Source of the DNA: Flavobacterium circumlabens
GTDB lineage: Bacteria > Bacteroidota > Bacteroidia > Flavobacteriales > Flavobacteriaceae
DNA length: 64,000 nucleotides
NCBI RefSeq assembly: GCF_004345565.1
Contig: NZ_SLWA01000002.1
Location: 186,001 to 250,000 of the forward strand
Direction of reading: 5' to 3'
The stretch's first letter is position 1. Each line of letters starts with the position of its first letter. Positions 44,568 through 52,918 of the stretch are shown piece after piece. Made by a program: the position numbers and the translations under genes. A model generated the notes under the pieces. It saw only the letters and a list, made by a program, of their open reading frames with translations. It did not search any database and was not told the DNA's origin.

Positions 44568-47303
44568 ATGAACAAAAAAAAGACGTTATTCCAACGAAGC
44601 AAGCACAGAAAAAAGAATGTCATTACTCTTTTAATTTGTGCCATGCAATGTATTTCCTTTCAGGTGTACTCCCAGACTCTGGTTATTCCTCCCGATCCGG
44701 GAAATCTATCTTCTGTTGAAGGTTTGATCAGGTCTGCAGATTATAAAGTAGAAGTTAAAAAATCGGGCGATACAAACTTTACAGAATGTTTTGTCTATAA
44801 AACTATTAACTCCTGGACAGCATCAAGTATTTTTACAGCTAAGCCTCAGGAGTCTGCTTCATTCACTAATATCTCCTTTAGCAATACCGCTGTAGACGTT
44901 AGAATTACAACTAATTTTAATGCAAGCAATGTTACTATACGTCCCTTAAATTATGGTATTAGTAGCGTTCGAAATGGAAATGTAATTACTTTTAGATTAG
45001 ACAAACCAGTAAAAATTTCCATTGAGGTTAATAATCGTTTAAAGCCATTATTCCTATTTGCTGATACTCCGGATATTGCTCCATCGGCATCTCAAACTAC
45101 CTACTTTTACGGACCGGGAGTGCATAAAATTGGTTTGGCAAAAAAGCTGAAATCAAACGACAAAGTATACATAGCAGCCGGTGCAGTGGTTGAAGGTTCA
45201 TTTTTTATTCCATGGAACACCCAGAATATAAGTATAAAAGGGCGTGGTATTTTAACAATGGGAGAATGGAAACATACCTCTACAGATCTTACATGGCTGG
45301 GAGAACATAGTGCTATTAAAGCAAATGGGGTAAGTAATCTGGAAATGGAAGGTATTATTTTTGCCAATATTACAGGATGGAACTTAAGTATTTATAACAG
45401 CGACAATCTTACTCATGATAATCAGTACCGTAATTTAAAAATGATTAACTGGAATGGAAATACTGACGGGATATGGGTAAATGGAGATAAAAATATTGTA
45501 GACGATTGTTTCATTTTTAATAATGATGATTGTATTATGTCGCATGGCTCAACAAATTCAAAAGTATCAAATATGGTATTTTGGGGAGGACCATGGGGGA
45601 GAATTTTATGGCTTCCTTCTTTCTTTGCTACCAGTAATTTTACAATGGAAAATATCAATGTAATAGGCAGGGATGGTAGTTATGAACCGTTAATATTGGT
45701 TCAAAGGGAAAAAGACATGAGTCAGATTAATTTTAAAAATATCCGATTTGAACAAAGGGCCTCTGCTAAATTTTTAGAAATAGAAAATGCTAAAAATGGA
45801 AAGATTAAAAACTGGAAGTTTACAGATATTACCCTTGATGATCAGAAAAATGATGAGGGCTTTATTTTAGGAAATGCAACCGGTACAGTTGATGATATTA
45901 CTTTTTCTAATTTAAAAATGGGAGGAAAAGTAATCACTTCTATTGAAGAATCTAAAATGACTAAAAATGCTTATGCCACAAATATTAAATTTGATACAGC
46001 AATTATAACTGCTCCCTCAGGATTTAAAGCTGGATCTGTTGCGGATACGCAGCTCACTTTGAGTTGGCTGGATAACTCAGATAACGAGACTGAATTTGTA
46101 CTTGAAAGGAGGAATGTAACAGCCGGAGGCGATTATGCCCTAGTCAAAAGCCTTACTCCAGGTACTACCACTTTCAAGGATACCGGATTAATTCCGGGCA
46201 CATCCTATAATTACAGAATATCTGCAAAAAATTCAAACTCACAATCTTCATTTGTTTATTTAAGTAATGTCACTACACTAAGTGCGCCTGTTTTGGCCCC
46301 ATCAGCCCTTTCTGTAACAGCTGTTGAAGCAACACAGGCTACATTAAAATGGGTTGACAATTCAAATAACGAAACTGAGTTTGTTGTCGACAGAAGATCA
46401 ATTACTGATGGTGAGGAATATGCTTTAGTTAAAAGCTTTTCAGCAAATAGCACTTTTTTTACAGATCAGACACTTTCTCCTGACAAAGAATACCGTTACA
46501 GGCTTTCAGCTAAAAACGGGGACAGAGTTTCAGATTTTGCTTATTCTGATATTTTTAAAACACCTGAGGCACCCGGAACCGGACTTCAGGGGGTATATTA
46601 TAATAATACGGATTTTACAGGAACATTCGTTAGCCGTGTAGATTCTAATATTAATTTTAACTGGGGTAGTGGGTCACCGGCAACAGACATTCAAGCTGAT
46701 ACATTTTCGGCCCGTTGGACAGGACTAATTAAACCTGGGTATACTGAAACTTATACTTTTTACACAACTTCTGACGACGGTATCCGATTGTGGATAGACG
46801 ACGTATTATTAATTAATAAATGGGTCAATCAGGGCAGTACGGAACATAAAGCGACTATACAACTTAATGCCGGCCAGAAATATAAAATAAACGCAGAGTA
46901 TTTTGAAAATACAGTAAATGCGCTAGCTCAATTAAGCTGGTCTAGTACAAGTTTGAAAAAGGAAATAGTTCCTCAATCGTCCTTATACCCATCCTCAGCA
47001 TCCCTGGCAAAAAAGATTGCCGGCGCAAATAGCGAGGGTGAAATTTCAGATAATGCTGTTAAAGTCTATCCTAATCCTGCAAAAGGAGTATTACATTTTA
47101 CTTTATCTGGTGCTGTTCAAAATAGCATAGTGGCAGAATTATCTTCGCAGGAAGCAAAAATAATCAAAAATGAAAAATATAATGGGGTGAATATAAATAA
47201 TACGTTCACTTTTGATATTGGAGGATTAGCGGCCGGGATCTATTTTTTAAAAATTTATAACGGATCTCAGACGACTGTAAAGAAAATTATTATTAGTCAG
47301 TAA
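44568..47303 (+). CDS. Secreted beta-helix glycoside hydrolase (GH28/GH49-like) with FN3, PA14 and T9SS domains
   Basis: 911 residues. The signal peptide ends V-Y-S-Q. A beta-sandwich (about 30-200) precedes a right-handed beta-helix (about 205-490) with N-T-D-G (Asp300) and N-D-D-C (Asp320, Asp321), the Asp triad pattern of polygalacturonase/dextranase-type enzymes. The G-H-G loop of GH28 is replaced by S-H-G-S, favouring a GH49-like assignment. Two FN3 domains (about 490-580 and 585-670) are followed by a PA14 domain (about 680-810; G-V-Y-Y-N-N-T-D-F). The end is a type A T9SS domain (V-Y-P-N-P-A-K-G). It probably cleaves a polysaccharide outside the cell. The substrate is unknown. Confidence 0.78.
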   Translation: MNKKKTLFQRSKHRKKNVITLLICAMQCISFQVYSQTLVIPPDPGNLSSVEGLIRSADYKVEVKKSGDTNFTECFVYKTINSWTASSIFTAKPQESASFTNISFSNTAVDVRITTNFNASNVTIRPLNYGISSVRNGNVITFRLDKPVKISIEVNNRLKPLFLFADTPDIAPSASQTTYFYGPGVHKIGLAKKLKSNDKVYIAAGAVVEGSFFIPWNTQNISIKGRGILTMGEWKHTSTDLTWLGEHSAIKANGVSNLEMEGIIFANITGWNLSIYNSDNLTHDNQYRNLKMINWNGNTDGIWVNGDKNIVDDCFIFNNDDCIMSHGSTNSKVSNMVFWGGPWGRILWLPSFFATSNFTMENINVIGRDGSYEPLILVQREKDMSQINFKNIRFEQRASAKFLEIENAKNGKIKNWKFTDITLDDQKNDEGFILGNATGTVDDITFSNLKMGGKVITSIEESKMTKNAYATNIKFDTAIITAPSGFKAGSVADTQLTLSWLDNSDNETEFVLERRNVTAGGDYALVKSLTPGTTTFKDTGLIPGTSYNYRISAKNSNSQSSFVYLSNVTTLSAPVLAPSALSVTAVEATQATLKWVDNSNNETEFVVDRRSITDGEEYALVKSFSANSTFFTDQTLSPDKEYRYRLSAKNGDRVSDFAYSDIFKTPEAPGTGLQGVYYNNTDFTGTFVSRVDSNINFNWGSGSPATDIQADTFSARWTGLIKPGYTETYTFYTTSDDGIRLWIDDVLLINKWVNQGSTEHKATIQLNAGQKYKINAEYFENTVNALAQLSWSSTSLKKEIVPQSSLYPSSASLAKKIAGANSEGEISDNAVKVYPNPAKGVLHFTLSGAVQNSIVAELSSQEAKIIKNEKYNGVNINNTFTFDIGGLAAGIYFLKIYNGSQTTVKKIIISQ

Positions 47304-47400
47304 ATATTCATTTGCTATCCGACAGACATAGGTATTTATTCTCAATTGCTTGCCGGATAGTATTTACAATTGCAAAGTAACTTTAAATAAAAATTATAAA

Positions 47401-49083
47401 ATGAAACATTATAAAATGAAACATGCCCATTTTTTCGTAGCTCTTGGGTTAATTTTTACTGGTTTAACGAGCTGTGAAACTGAGTATAATCCTGAACAAT
47501 CACAATCAGTACAGTTGCCTCAGTCCGTACAGCAAGCATCAAACGCAGATTTATTGCATGCAAAATTAATTGAAGAGGCCGCAAAAGGAGGTTTAGAGTC
47601 TATAAAAAATGGTTTTGCAGTAAATCCAAAGGCCGCAAGACCTGTGGCAACTAATTTTTTAAATACAAGGGTTCTAATTAATGGTTCCATAATTGGATAT
47701 GGCGTCTCCGGTTATCAACAGTCCTATGTTTCAACCAGTGGTAATTTTATGACACCTATTGCCGAATTATTAAGGAGATTTGAATACACGGTTTCTTTTG
47801 CTAACGGTGTTCTTACAGGTGTTCGCAGACCGGAAAATACTTTTGGCGCACAAAGAATTAACATTACTGTTGGCAGTACAAGTGTATCCTATTTAACTTC
47901 ATCAGGTCAGAGTACCAGTTTATTTTTGCCGGAAGCTGCTTTGAATTCAGATGGAGCGATTTTTGCTCCGGCGAGGGTTGTAGCACTTTTAGCCGGTGCA
48001 GCCACAGCTGAATTTGATGCCGATACAACTACATTACAAACCTATTATTATGAGGTAAATGATTTTGGTATTTATTTTTACGGTATTCAGCAAAATGCTT
48101 CAAACGATGCAGTGGGCTGTCAAAAATATATCCCCGGAGAACCTAATCCATTTTTTACAGCAACAAGAAAGACTTTGATTTATGCTCATGGATATCAGCC
48201 TGGATCGATAGGCGGCTTCAAAAGAGAAGGATTTTTGTTTAATCAGGCTGAGAGTGGAAATCAAAATGTTCAGAACTACTGGAAGCTTAATTCAGAAAGT
48301 GAAAACTGGAATATCGGGATATTCCAATGGATCCAACTGGCTGATGATAGTGGACTTCCTCCTATAACTGAAGAAAAGAAAATCTACGATGCTAATTCGA
48401 GCGGAATCGGTATGAGATGGAGAAAATCAAATAATACGTTCAGTACCAGAGGTAATCCCAGTTTAAATGTATTACAATTATATCGTCAGGAATATCAGAA
48501 AATTACTGCTGTAGTTTCTAATGCAACTGAGTTACGTCTTATAGGCAACTCATTAGGAGGTAATCTTACTATGGCGATGTTACGTGAAGTAGCAATAAAT
48601 GGGGCAAGGGTGCCAAACAGAGTGACATTAATGGATCCCTACTGGAATCCTGGTCTGGTAAAATCAAGCTCATTTAATTTGCCTACTAATTTTGTAACTC
48701 CAAACTCCAGTCCCGATACACGATATGTTGGCAAAGATGCTGCGGTGCGACTTAATAATTTAGATGTTGCCATAGAATATTTTGTTTCCAGTGCAGCAGG
48801 TTCGGATGGCTATAATCGCGGCGTTGCTTATATTGCCCAATATACTAACTTGTTACCCTATTATACAAATGACATAGCAGCGAAACATACCCAGCCGACA
48901 CGAGTATACATGTGGTCTAAAGGTCTTGGATTTCCATCAGTGGGACCACATCCTAACAGGAGTAATTTGTTTGTGAGACAAAATATGAATACAGATAATT
49001 ATTTTTCTCAGAGTGGGCAGGCAAGTGCATACACCGCAGGACCTGGTGACGATACTTATATTCTTGCATTTGGTAAACCGTAA
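47401..49083 (+). CDS. Alpha/beta-hydrolase lipoprotein
   Basis: 560 residues from the ATG at 47401. A further in-frame ATG at 47416 is equally possible, and an upstream TTG at 47350 was rejected. The signal ends L-T-S-C, a lipobox, so the protein is membrane-anchored. The nucleophile elbow G-N-S-L-G-G (Ser384) and an H-P-N region near the C-terminus indicate a serine hydrolase, likely an esterase or lipase. The first ~250 mature residues are a separate beta-rich region. It follows the beta-helix enzyme by about 100 bp and may de-esterify its substrate. It is followed by a strong terminator. Confidence 0.75.
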   Translation: MKHYKMKHAHFFVALGLIFTGLTSCETEYNPEQSQSVQLPQSVQQASNADLLHAKLIEEAAKGGLESIKNGFAVNPKAARPVATNFLNTRVLINGSIIGYGVSGYQQSYVSTSGNFMTPIAELLRRFEYTVSFANGVLTGVRRPENTFGAQRINITVGSTSVSYLTSSGQSTSLFLPEAALNSDGAIFAPARVVALLAGAATAEFDADTTTLQTYYYEVNDFGIYFYGIQQNASNDAVGCQKYIPGEPNPFFTATRKTLIYAHGYQPGSIGGFKREGFLFNQAESGNQNVQNYWKLNSESENWNIGIFQWIQLADDSGLPPITEEKKIYDANSSGIGMRWRKSNNTFSTRGNPSLNVLQLYRQEYQKITAVVSNATELRLIGNSLGGNLTMAMLREVAINGARVPNRVTLMDPYWNPGLVKSSSFNLPTNFVTPNSSPDTRYVGKDAAVRLNNLDVAIEYFVSSAAGSDGYNRGVAYIAQYTNLLPYYTNDIAAKHTQPTRVYMWSKGLGFPSVGPHPNRSNLFVRQNMNTDNYFSQSGQASAYTAGPGDDTYILAFGKP

Positions 49084-49104
49084 TAAAGATACATTTATAA
49101 TTTC

Positions 49105-49140
49105 TTTAAAAGAGAGCTTAGTTTTAAGCTCTCTTTTAAA
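49105..49140. terminator. Strong terminator hairpin after the lipoprotein gene
   Basis: Perfect 16-bp arms (49105-49120 TTTAAAAGAGAGCTTA and 49125-49140) around a GTTT loop, with A/T ends suited to termination on both strands. It lies 22 bp after the lipoprotein gene stop. Confidence 0.85.
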
Positions 49141-49150
49141 TTATATTTTT

Positions 49151-49344
49151 AACCCGTTGGGTGCAATTCAAAATTGGTGTCAGGCTGAGCGAAGTCGAAG
49201 CTCTTTCCCTGTAAAAAAGCCTTCGACTTCGCTTAGGATGACATTGATTTCTAAAAGAATAAAGGTGTTTTACTCAAATTTACACTTTTATTTATCTGTT
49301 TTTTATATCAAATAGGAGTTTCAGTGAATTACATCCAACGGGTT
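49151..49344. mobile_element. MITE-like element with 19-bp terminal inverted repeats
   Basis: The ends AACCCGTTGGGTGCAATTC (49151-49169) and its reverse complement (49326-49344) match at 17 of 19 positions. An 11-bp direct repeat TTATATTTTTA lies at each edge (49141-49151 and 49344-49354), consistent with a target duplication of about 9-11 bp. The 194-bp interior has no own gene; it contains a hairpin with arms AGCGAAGTCGAAG and CTTCGACTTCGCT (49188-49233). The size, ends and lack of coding make it a candidate non-autonomous transposable element. Confidence 0.7.
49188..49233. repeat. Inverted repeat with GAAGTCGAAG arms
   Basis: The 13-bp arms AGCGAAGTCGAAG (49188-49200) and CTTCGACTTCGCT (49221-49233) enclose 20 bases inside the MITE-like element. 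I recall the GAAGTCGAAG motif as a frequent intergenic repeat in flavobacterial genomes. Confidence 0.75.
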
Positions 49345-49431
49345 TATATTTTTAGTATTCCATAATTAGCTAATTCGTTAAGTCATCCTTTTATAGGTTA
49401 TTGTATTTTAAAATGTTTTAAGGCAAGTCAT

Positions 49432-49712
49432 GGTTCTGTCGCATTTGGAATACCTTTTATGTTTGGTTTTTCAAAACTAACAAAAAATGAATACTAAAGG
49501 TCATTGTTATCCAAAACACATAATCCTTCAGGCAGTATATTTCAAATTAAGATTTACACTTAGTTACCGCGATGTTGAAGAAATAATGAAGATTAGAGGA
49601 GTGCTTGTGGATCATGCCACGATTCGGCGCTGGGCTTATAAGTTTACACCTTTGAGTTAGATCTGAAGAAGAGAAAAGGCAGAGTGGGGGCCAGCTGGAG
49701 ATTAGATAAGAC
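49432..49712 (+). mobile_element. IS6 family insertion sequence remnant (5' end)
   Basis: The sequence from 49432 (GGTTCTGTCGCATTTGG) resembles the GGNNCTGTNGCAAA-type end of IS6 elements. A transposase start lies 55 bp further on. The remnant stops at about 49712, where sequence of a different gene on the - strand begins, so the right part of the IS is missing. Confidence 0.65.
49487..49712 (+). pseudogene. IS6 family transposase, truncated and frameshifted
   Basis: From 49487 the frame encodes the typical IS6 transposase N-terminus: H-I-I-L-Q-A-V-Y-F-K-L, then L-S-Y-R-D-V-E-E-I-M and V-D-H-A-T-I-R-R-W. A stop at 49658-49660 ends this frame. The homologous reading continues one frame back as L-D-L-K-K-R-K-G-R-V-G-A-S-W-R-L-D-K-T to 49712. 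One missing T near 49651-49653 would restore it. Only about 75 of some 230 codons remain, so it is inactive in any case. Confidence 0.8.
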
Positions 49713-49856
49713 CTAATATCCATTTAAAACATTAAAAATATCCAAAATGGAAGTATTTAATAATTCCGCAATTTGGTTCACTGAAAGCCTTCTTCCTTCA
49801 ATAAGTTCCATTTTTAAAATTTCTCCAGGATGTACGTTTCTCATTTTTCTTTCCAT
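49713..49856 (-). pseudogene. HigA-like antitoxin N-terminal fragment
   Basis: On the minus strand, 47 codons from 49856 read M-E-R-K-M-R-N-V-H-P-G-E-I-L-K followed by S-V-N-Q-I-A-E-L-L-N, the first half of a HigA/VapI-type helix-turn-helix antitoxin. The normal G-K-R-G continuation after the second helix is missing. The stop lies exactly at the junction with the IS6 remnant, so the IS insertion or a later deletion removed the C-terminus. No HigB/RelE toxin gene is next to it. Confidence 0.65.
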
Positions 49857-49881
49857 AAGTACAGTGTTTAGAATGTAGAAG

Positions 49882-50020
49882 TTATATTAGTAAATCTATT
49901 TTACTTTTATATCCAGGATGATACGAAGGCATATATTTTAAATATCCCATTTCCTGCAATTGCTTAAAATACTTGTGGTATGTGGGTAAAGTGCAAATTC
50001 TGGCAAAAGTGAGCGTTTAA
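49882..50020 (-). pseudogene. C-terminal fragment of an element-associated HTH-like protein
   Basis: Minus-strand codons read T-F-A-R-I-C-T-L-P-T-Y-H-K-Y-F-K-Q-L and then G-Y-L-K-Y-M-P-S-Y-H-P-G-Y-K-S-K before a stop at 49882-49884. The T-Y-H-K-x-x-K-x-L ... G-Y-I-K-Y-x-P-S-Y-x-P pattern is one I associate with small winged-helix proteins of Bacteroidota integrative elements. Upstream, near 50017, the frame is closed by a stop, so only the C-terminus remains. The limits are approximate because it overlaps, or abuts, the PRTRC-side fragment. Confidence 0.5.
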
Positions 50021-50415
50021 ATAGTTTCAAAAGCCTTGATGCCTTTGACCAGGAATGCAGGCAGATTGCCCGTGATGCCTTTGCCCTTTTTACGGAATAT
50101 CCCACAGCAGGCATTTTCCGAAATGCCTCCATTTCCGAACAAGACCCCGATAATAATGAGGATGACTATGACTATGAAACCATCGGGATGGAAAAGTACA
50201 TTTCCTTTATAGCCGATACCAAAGGATGGCTCTATGAAAGCCTTTCCGAGAGCATCAACAATGAATTTAATGAGTACGGGGCAATGGAAGAACCCACCAT
50301 TTGCAAACATTTTGACGCAAGTGCAATAACAGCGGGAAGCCTTGATTTCGAGAACCGCCTGTTTCCCTTATTGAACGATTTATGCGGTTTATTATATGAA
50401 TATAAAACGGAATAA
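49990..50415 (+). pseudogene. 5'-truncated gene upstream of PRTRC protein B
   Basis: The frame is open from 49990 with protein-like content (D-Q-E-C-R-Q-I-A-R-D-A-F-A-L-F through to the C-terminus L-C-G-L-L-Y-E-Y-K) and no start codon before ATG 50188. Codons upstream of that ATG are clearly coding in style, so the N-terminus has been lost at a junction near 50000. It may still be translated from 50188. The stop lies 2 bp before PRTRC protein B, where element copies usually carry an uncharacterised gene. Function unknown. Confidence 0.6.
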
Positions 50416-50417
50416 AA

Positions 50418-51143
50418 ATGAACAATTTAAACGACATCACCGAGAATTTCGAAACATTGTACCACCCGAAATCCGCTTTGGTTTTTTATGAAACCAAAGG
50501 AACTGACACCAATATGTATGTGGAGCATTTTGATATGGACAAAAACGGAAATCCCATCAATGCTCATCCTTTGAGCGTAAAGGAAGCCAGTGTATTGGCA
50601 AAGTCATTGCAGAGTGATGAAGAAAAAAGCAAAGCCTTTTTAAAGCCAAAGGGAATTTTGCCGACCAACATTCTGCATATCAATCCGAGCGAAAAAGGAA
50701 CGGTACTCTGGTACACCAAAGCACAGCAAAGACAATTGTTTTTTGTGAATGGTTTGGACATTTCGAGCGGAATGGCACAAGTTCCGCCAATGGTTTGGTA
50801 TGCCAATAAAAACAGCCTCTTTGTATTTGCCCTTGCAAGCGAGAGAAGACCCACAGAGAAAACACCATTATATTATGCACCTTTTTTCAATGTCTATGAA
50901 AACGGTAACGTATGTATGGGAACGGTAAGTATCGATATCAAAAACTCAGCTTCGGTAGAGGAATTTACTACTGCTTGGGAACATTACTTTTTCAACAGCT
51001 ATTTCAGCCATTTATTAGGAAATTACAATCCGATAAAAGGAAATTGTGAAACCCTATGCAAAGACCTTATTGGAACAGATAAAACCTTTCCTAAGGAAGT
51101 ATTAAAACCAAATAACAAAACAATTAAAAACCTGCTCAAATGA
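50418..51143 (+). CDS. PRTRC system protein B
   Basis: 241 residues that I recognise as protein B of the PRTRC (ParB-related, ThiF-related cassette) system: L-Y-H-P-K-S-A-L-V-F-Y near the start, and P-P-M-V-W-Y-A followed by Y-Y-A-P-F-F-N-V-Y. The cassette is found on plasmids and integrative elements. Its biochemical role is not established. The last four bases overlap the start of the ThiF gene, indicating translational coupling. Confidence 0.88.
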   Translation: MNNLNDITENFETLYHPKSALVFYETKGTDTNMYVEHFDMDKNGNPINAHPLSVKEASVLAKSLQSDEEKSKAFLKPKGILPTNILHINPSEKGTVLWYTKAQQRQLFFVNGLDISSGMAQVPPMVWYANKNSLFVFALASERRPTEKTPLYYAPFFNVYENGNVCMGTVSIDIKNSASVEEFTTAWEHYFFNSYFSHLLGNYNPIKGNCETLCKDLIGTDKTFPKEVLKPNNKTIKNLLK

Positions 51144-51946
51144 ACACTGAAAAAATAAAAGTCCATTTTACTGACAATTATCTTATTAATCCCAGCAATC
51201 CAATTGCCGTAAATTTAATCGGTGCAGGTGGCACAGGCTCAAAGGTATTGACTGCCCTGATGGAAATGAACCATAGTTTAATTGAACTCGGACACGCAGG
51301 ATTATCCGTTCGCCTTTGGGATGATGATATAATAACGAATGCCAATTTAGGAAGACAGCGTTTTGCAGAGTGCGAAACAGGATTGTACAAATCCGTTGCT
51401 TTAATCAATCGCGTCAACCGCTTTTCAGGCACCAATTGGAAAGCCGAAACGGTAAAATTTGAAAAGGACAAGTTTGGCAGATTACCCGAAAATGTAAGGG
51501 CAATTATTACTATTACTTGTGTGGACAACGTACAATCAAGGTTTGGGGTGGCTGAAATTTTAAAAGAAATAAGCAATCGCAGACATCACAGGGATGAGCC
51601 AAAATATTGGCTGGACTTTGGCAACAGCCAGCACACAGGGCAAGTCCTGCTATCTACTATCACAGAGATAAAACAGCCCAGTTCAGAGAAATACCAAACG
51701 GTGGCAAGCCTGCCAATGGTGACCGATGAATTTGCAGAAGTGCTCAAAGAGTCCGAACAGCAGGACGACACGCCAAGTTGCAGTTTAGCAGAAGCATTGG
51801 ACAAACAGGATTTGTTTATCAATTCTTCATTGACCCAGATGGGATGCTCATTGCTTTGGGGATTGTTCCGCAACGGAATGACCCGATACAGGGGATTTTT
51901 TCACAATCTGAAGGATTTCCGAACCCATCCGATAAAAGTTGGCTGA
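51140..51946 (+). CDS. PRTRC system ThiF family protein
   Basis: 268 residues with the E1-like ATP-binding motif G28-A-G-G-T-G33 and the following strand/Asp pattern L-W-D-D-D. The N-L-G-R-Q-R-F motif of ThiF/E1 proteins comes after it. Usual E1 enzymes activate a ubiquitin-like protein by adenylation; the partner in PRTRC is unclear. Other PRTRC members (C, D, E, F) are absent between the junction at 50000 and this gene, so the cassette is incomplete here. Confidence 0.9.
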   Translation: MNTEKIKVHFTDNYLINPSNPIAVNLIGAGGTGSKVLTALMEMNHSLIELGHAGLSVRLWDDDIITNANLGRQRFAECETGLYKSVALINRVNRFSGTNWKAETVKFEKDKFGRLPENVRAIITITCVDNVQSRFGVAEILKEISNRRHHRDEPKYWLDFGNSQHTGQVLLSTITEIKQPSSEKYQTVASLPMVTDEFAEVLKESEQQDDTPSCSLAEALDKQDLFINSSLTQMGCSLLWGLFRNGMTRYRGFFHNLKDFRTHPIKVG

Positions 51947-52370
51947 AAACCAATTTTCGGCGGCAAAAAGACAGACCCTTCCGATGGTCGGGACAGTCTT
52001 TTTGCATAAAAGTGGAACAACCACATTGGAAAAATGTACCTTTTCCCATTCCTCATTCCTTACATTTTACCAAAGCGGTTGTGACGTTTTTGGCAGGGAT
52101 ACACATCCCTCAACTAGATTTTGGGCTTCTTTTCTTTCCACATCAGCGGCCAAAGAAAAGCAAAAGAAGGCCGTTTTGGATGTAACCGCTTTTACTTTTT
52201 TATTGTTTCGGAATCATAAGAAATATTTGTAAAAAAAATACGTATAAATACCTAATCCTAGGAAAGAAATCTTTTTTAATTTAGAAGAAAAAATTTTGAT
52301 TGAAAAATAAGATTTAATTTTTTAATCAGACTTAACCTGTTTATTACGTGTGGATTAAAAATAAAAACTT
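51947..52370. other. Region after the PRTRC cassette without a clear gene
   Basis: 424 bp. Frames to 52185 and 52232 are open but their composition (many P, S, R, F residues in both frames) looks like out-of-frame reading. The segment to about 52190 has the higher G+C of the mobile element; after that it becomes AT-rich, so an element/host or cargo boundary may lie near 52200. Confidence 0.4.
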
Positions 52371-52910
52371 ATGAAAAAACTTTTACTCATTTTGTTAACG
52401 CTAGTTACTACTACTACTACTTATGTTCATTTAAATGCGGGCAATAATAAGACAACCTACTTTACGTCTTCTTTAGCCATGAAATATAAAAGTAATTTTT
52501 CTGATTTAAAGAAAGTGGAAGTAACCCAAACCAATTTTATTGGATCAGATTCAAATCAAACAAGAGAAAATGCTGAAAAATTCTTTGCCTATTCGGGAAC
52601 CTATAAAACAGGTATAACCGAATTGAATGTTGATGTTGATTTTTATCATTTTCCATTTAATAAAAGTGAAATAGGATTTCATATTTTTCCAAAAAGTAAA
52701 TATACACAAAACATAAAACCGGTATACAATGCTGGTGTAGGAGTGGTATTTCCATTCTTAGACAAGAAAAAGGATAAATCAACCATCAATGCTGAATTGT
52801 ATTACAATTTTACGGATATTTTCAATTCCAGAGATTCAAATTATACAGTAATTGAAAGAAACAACGTTGGAGTACGTTTAGTTTTCCCGATAAGTTTTAA
52901 CTCTAATTAA
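52371..52910 (+). CDS. Secreted protein, likely small outer-membrane beta-barrel
   Basis: 179 residues with a signal peptide (about 1-23, ending L-N-A-G). The second half has alternating hydrophobic beta strands with aromatic ends (A-G-V-G-V-V-F-P-F-L, A-E-L-Y-Y-N-F-T-D-I-F) and closes N-N-V-G-V-R-L-V-F-P-I-S-F, as in outer-membrane barrels. I do not recognise a family. It sits between PRTRC and tra genes in lower-G+C DNA, so it may be element cargo. Confidence 0.65.
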   Translation: MKKLLLILLTLVTTTTTYVHLNAGNNKTTYFTSSLAMKYKSNFSDLKKVEVTQTNFIGSDSNQTRENAEKFFAYSGTYKTGITELNVDVDFYHFPFNKSEIGFHIFPKSKYTQNIKPVYNAGVGVVFPFLDKKKDKSTINAELYYNFTDIFNSRDSNYTVIERNNVGVRLVFPISFNSN

Positions 52911-52918
52911 TTTATATT

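Noticed and set aside
49013..49315. ORF of 100 codons overlapping the end of the lipoprotein gene
   Set aside because: It reads through the terminator and the MITE-like repeat, with a composition dictated by the GAAGTCGAAG arms; not a protein gene.
51778..52232. Open frames after the ThiF gene (to 52185 and 52232)
   Set aside because: The first overlaps ThiF in another frame and both have an implausible composition with no recognisable domain; likely noise in higher-G+C DNA.
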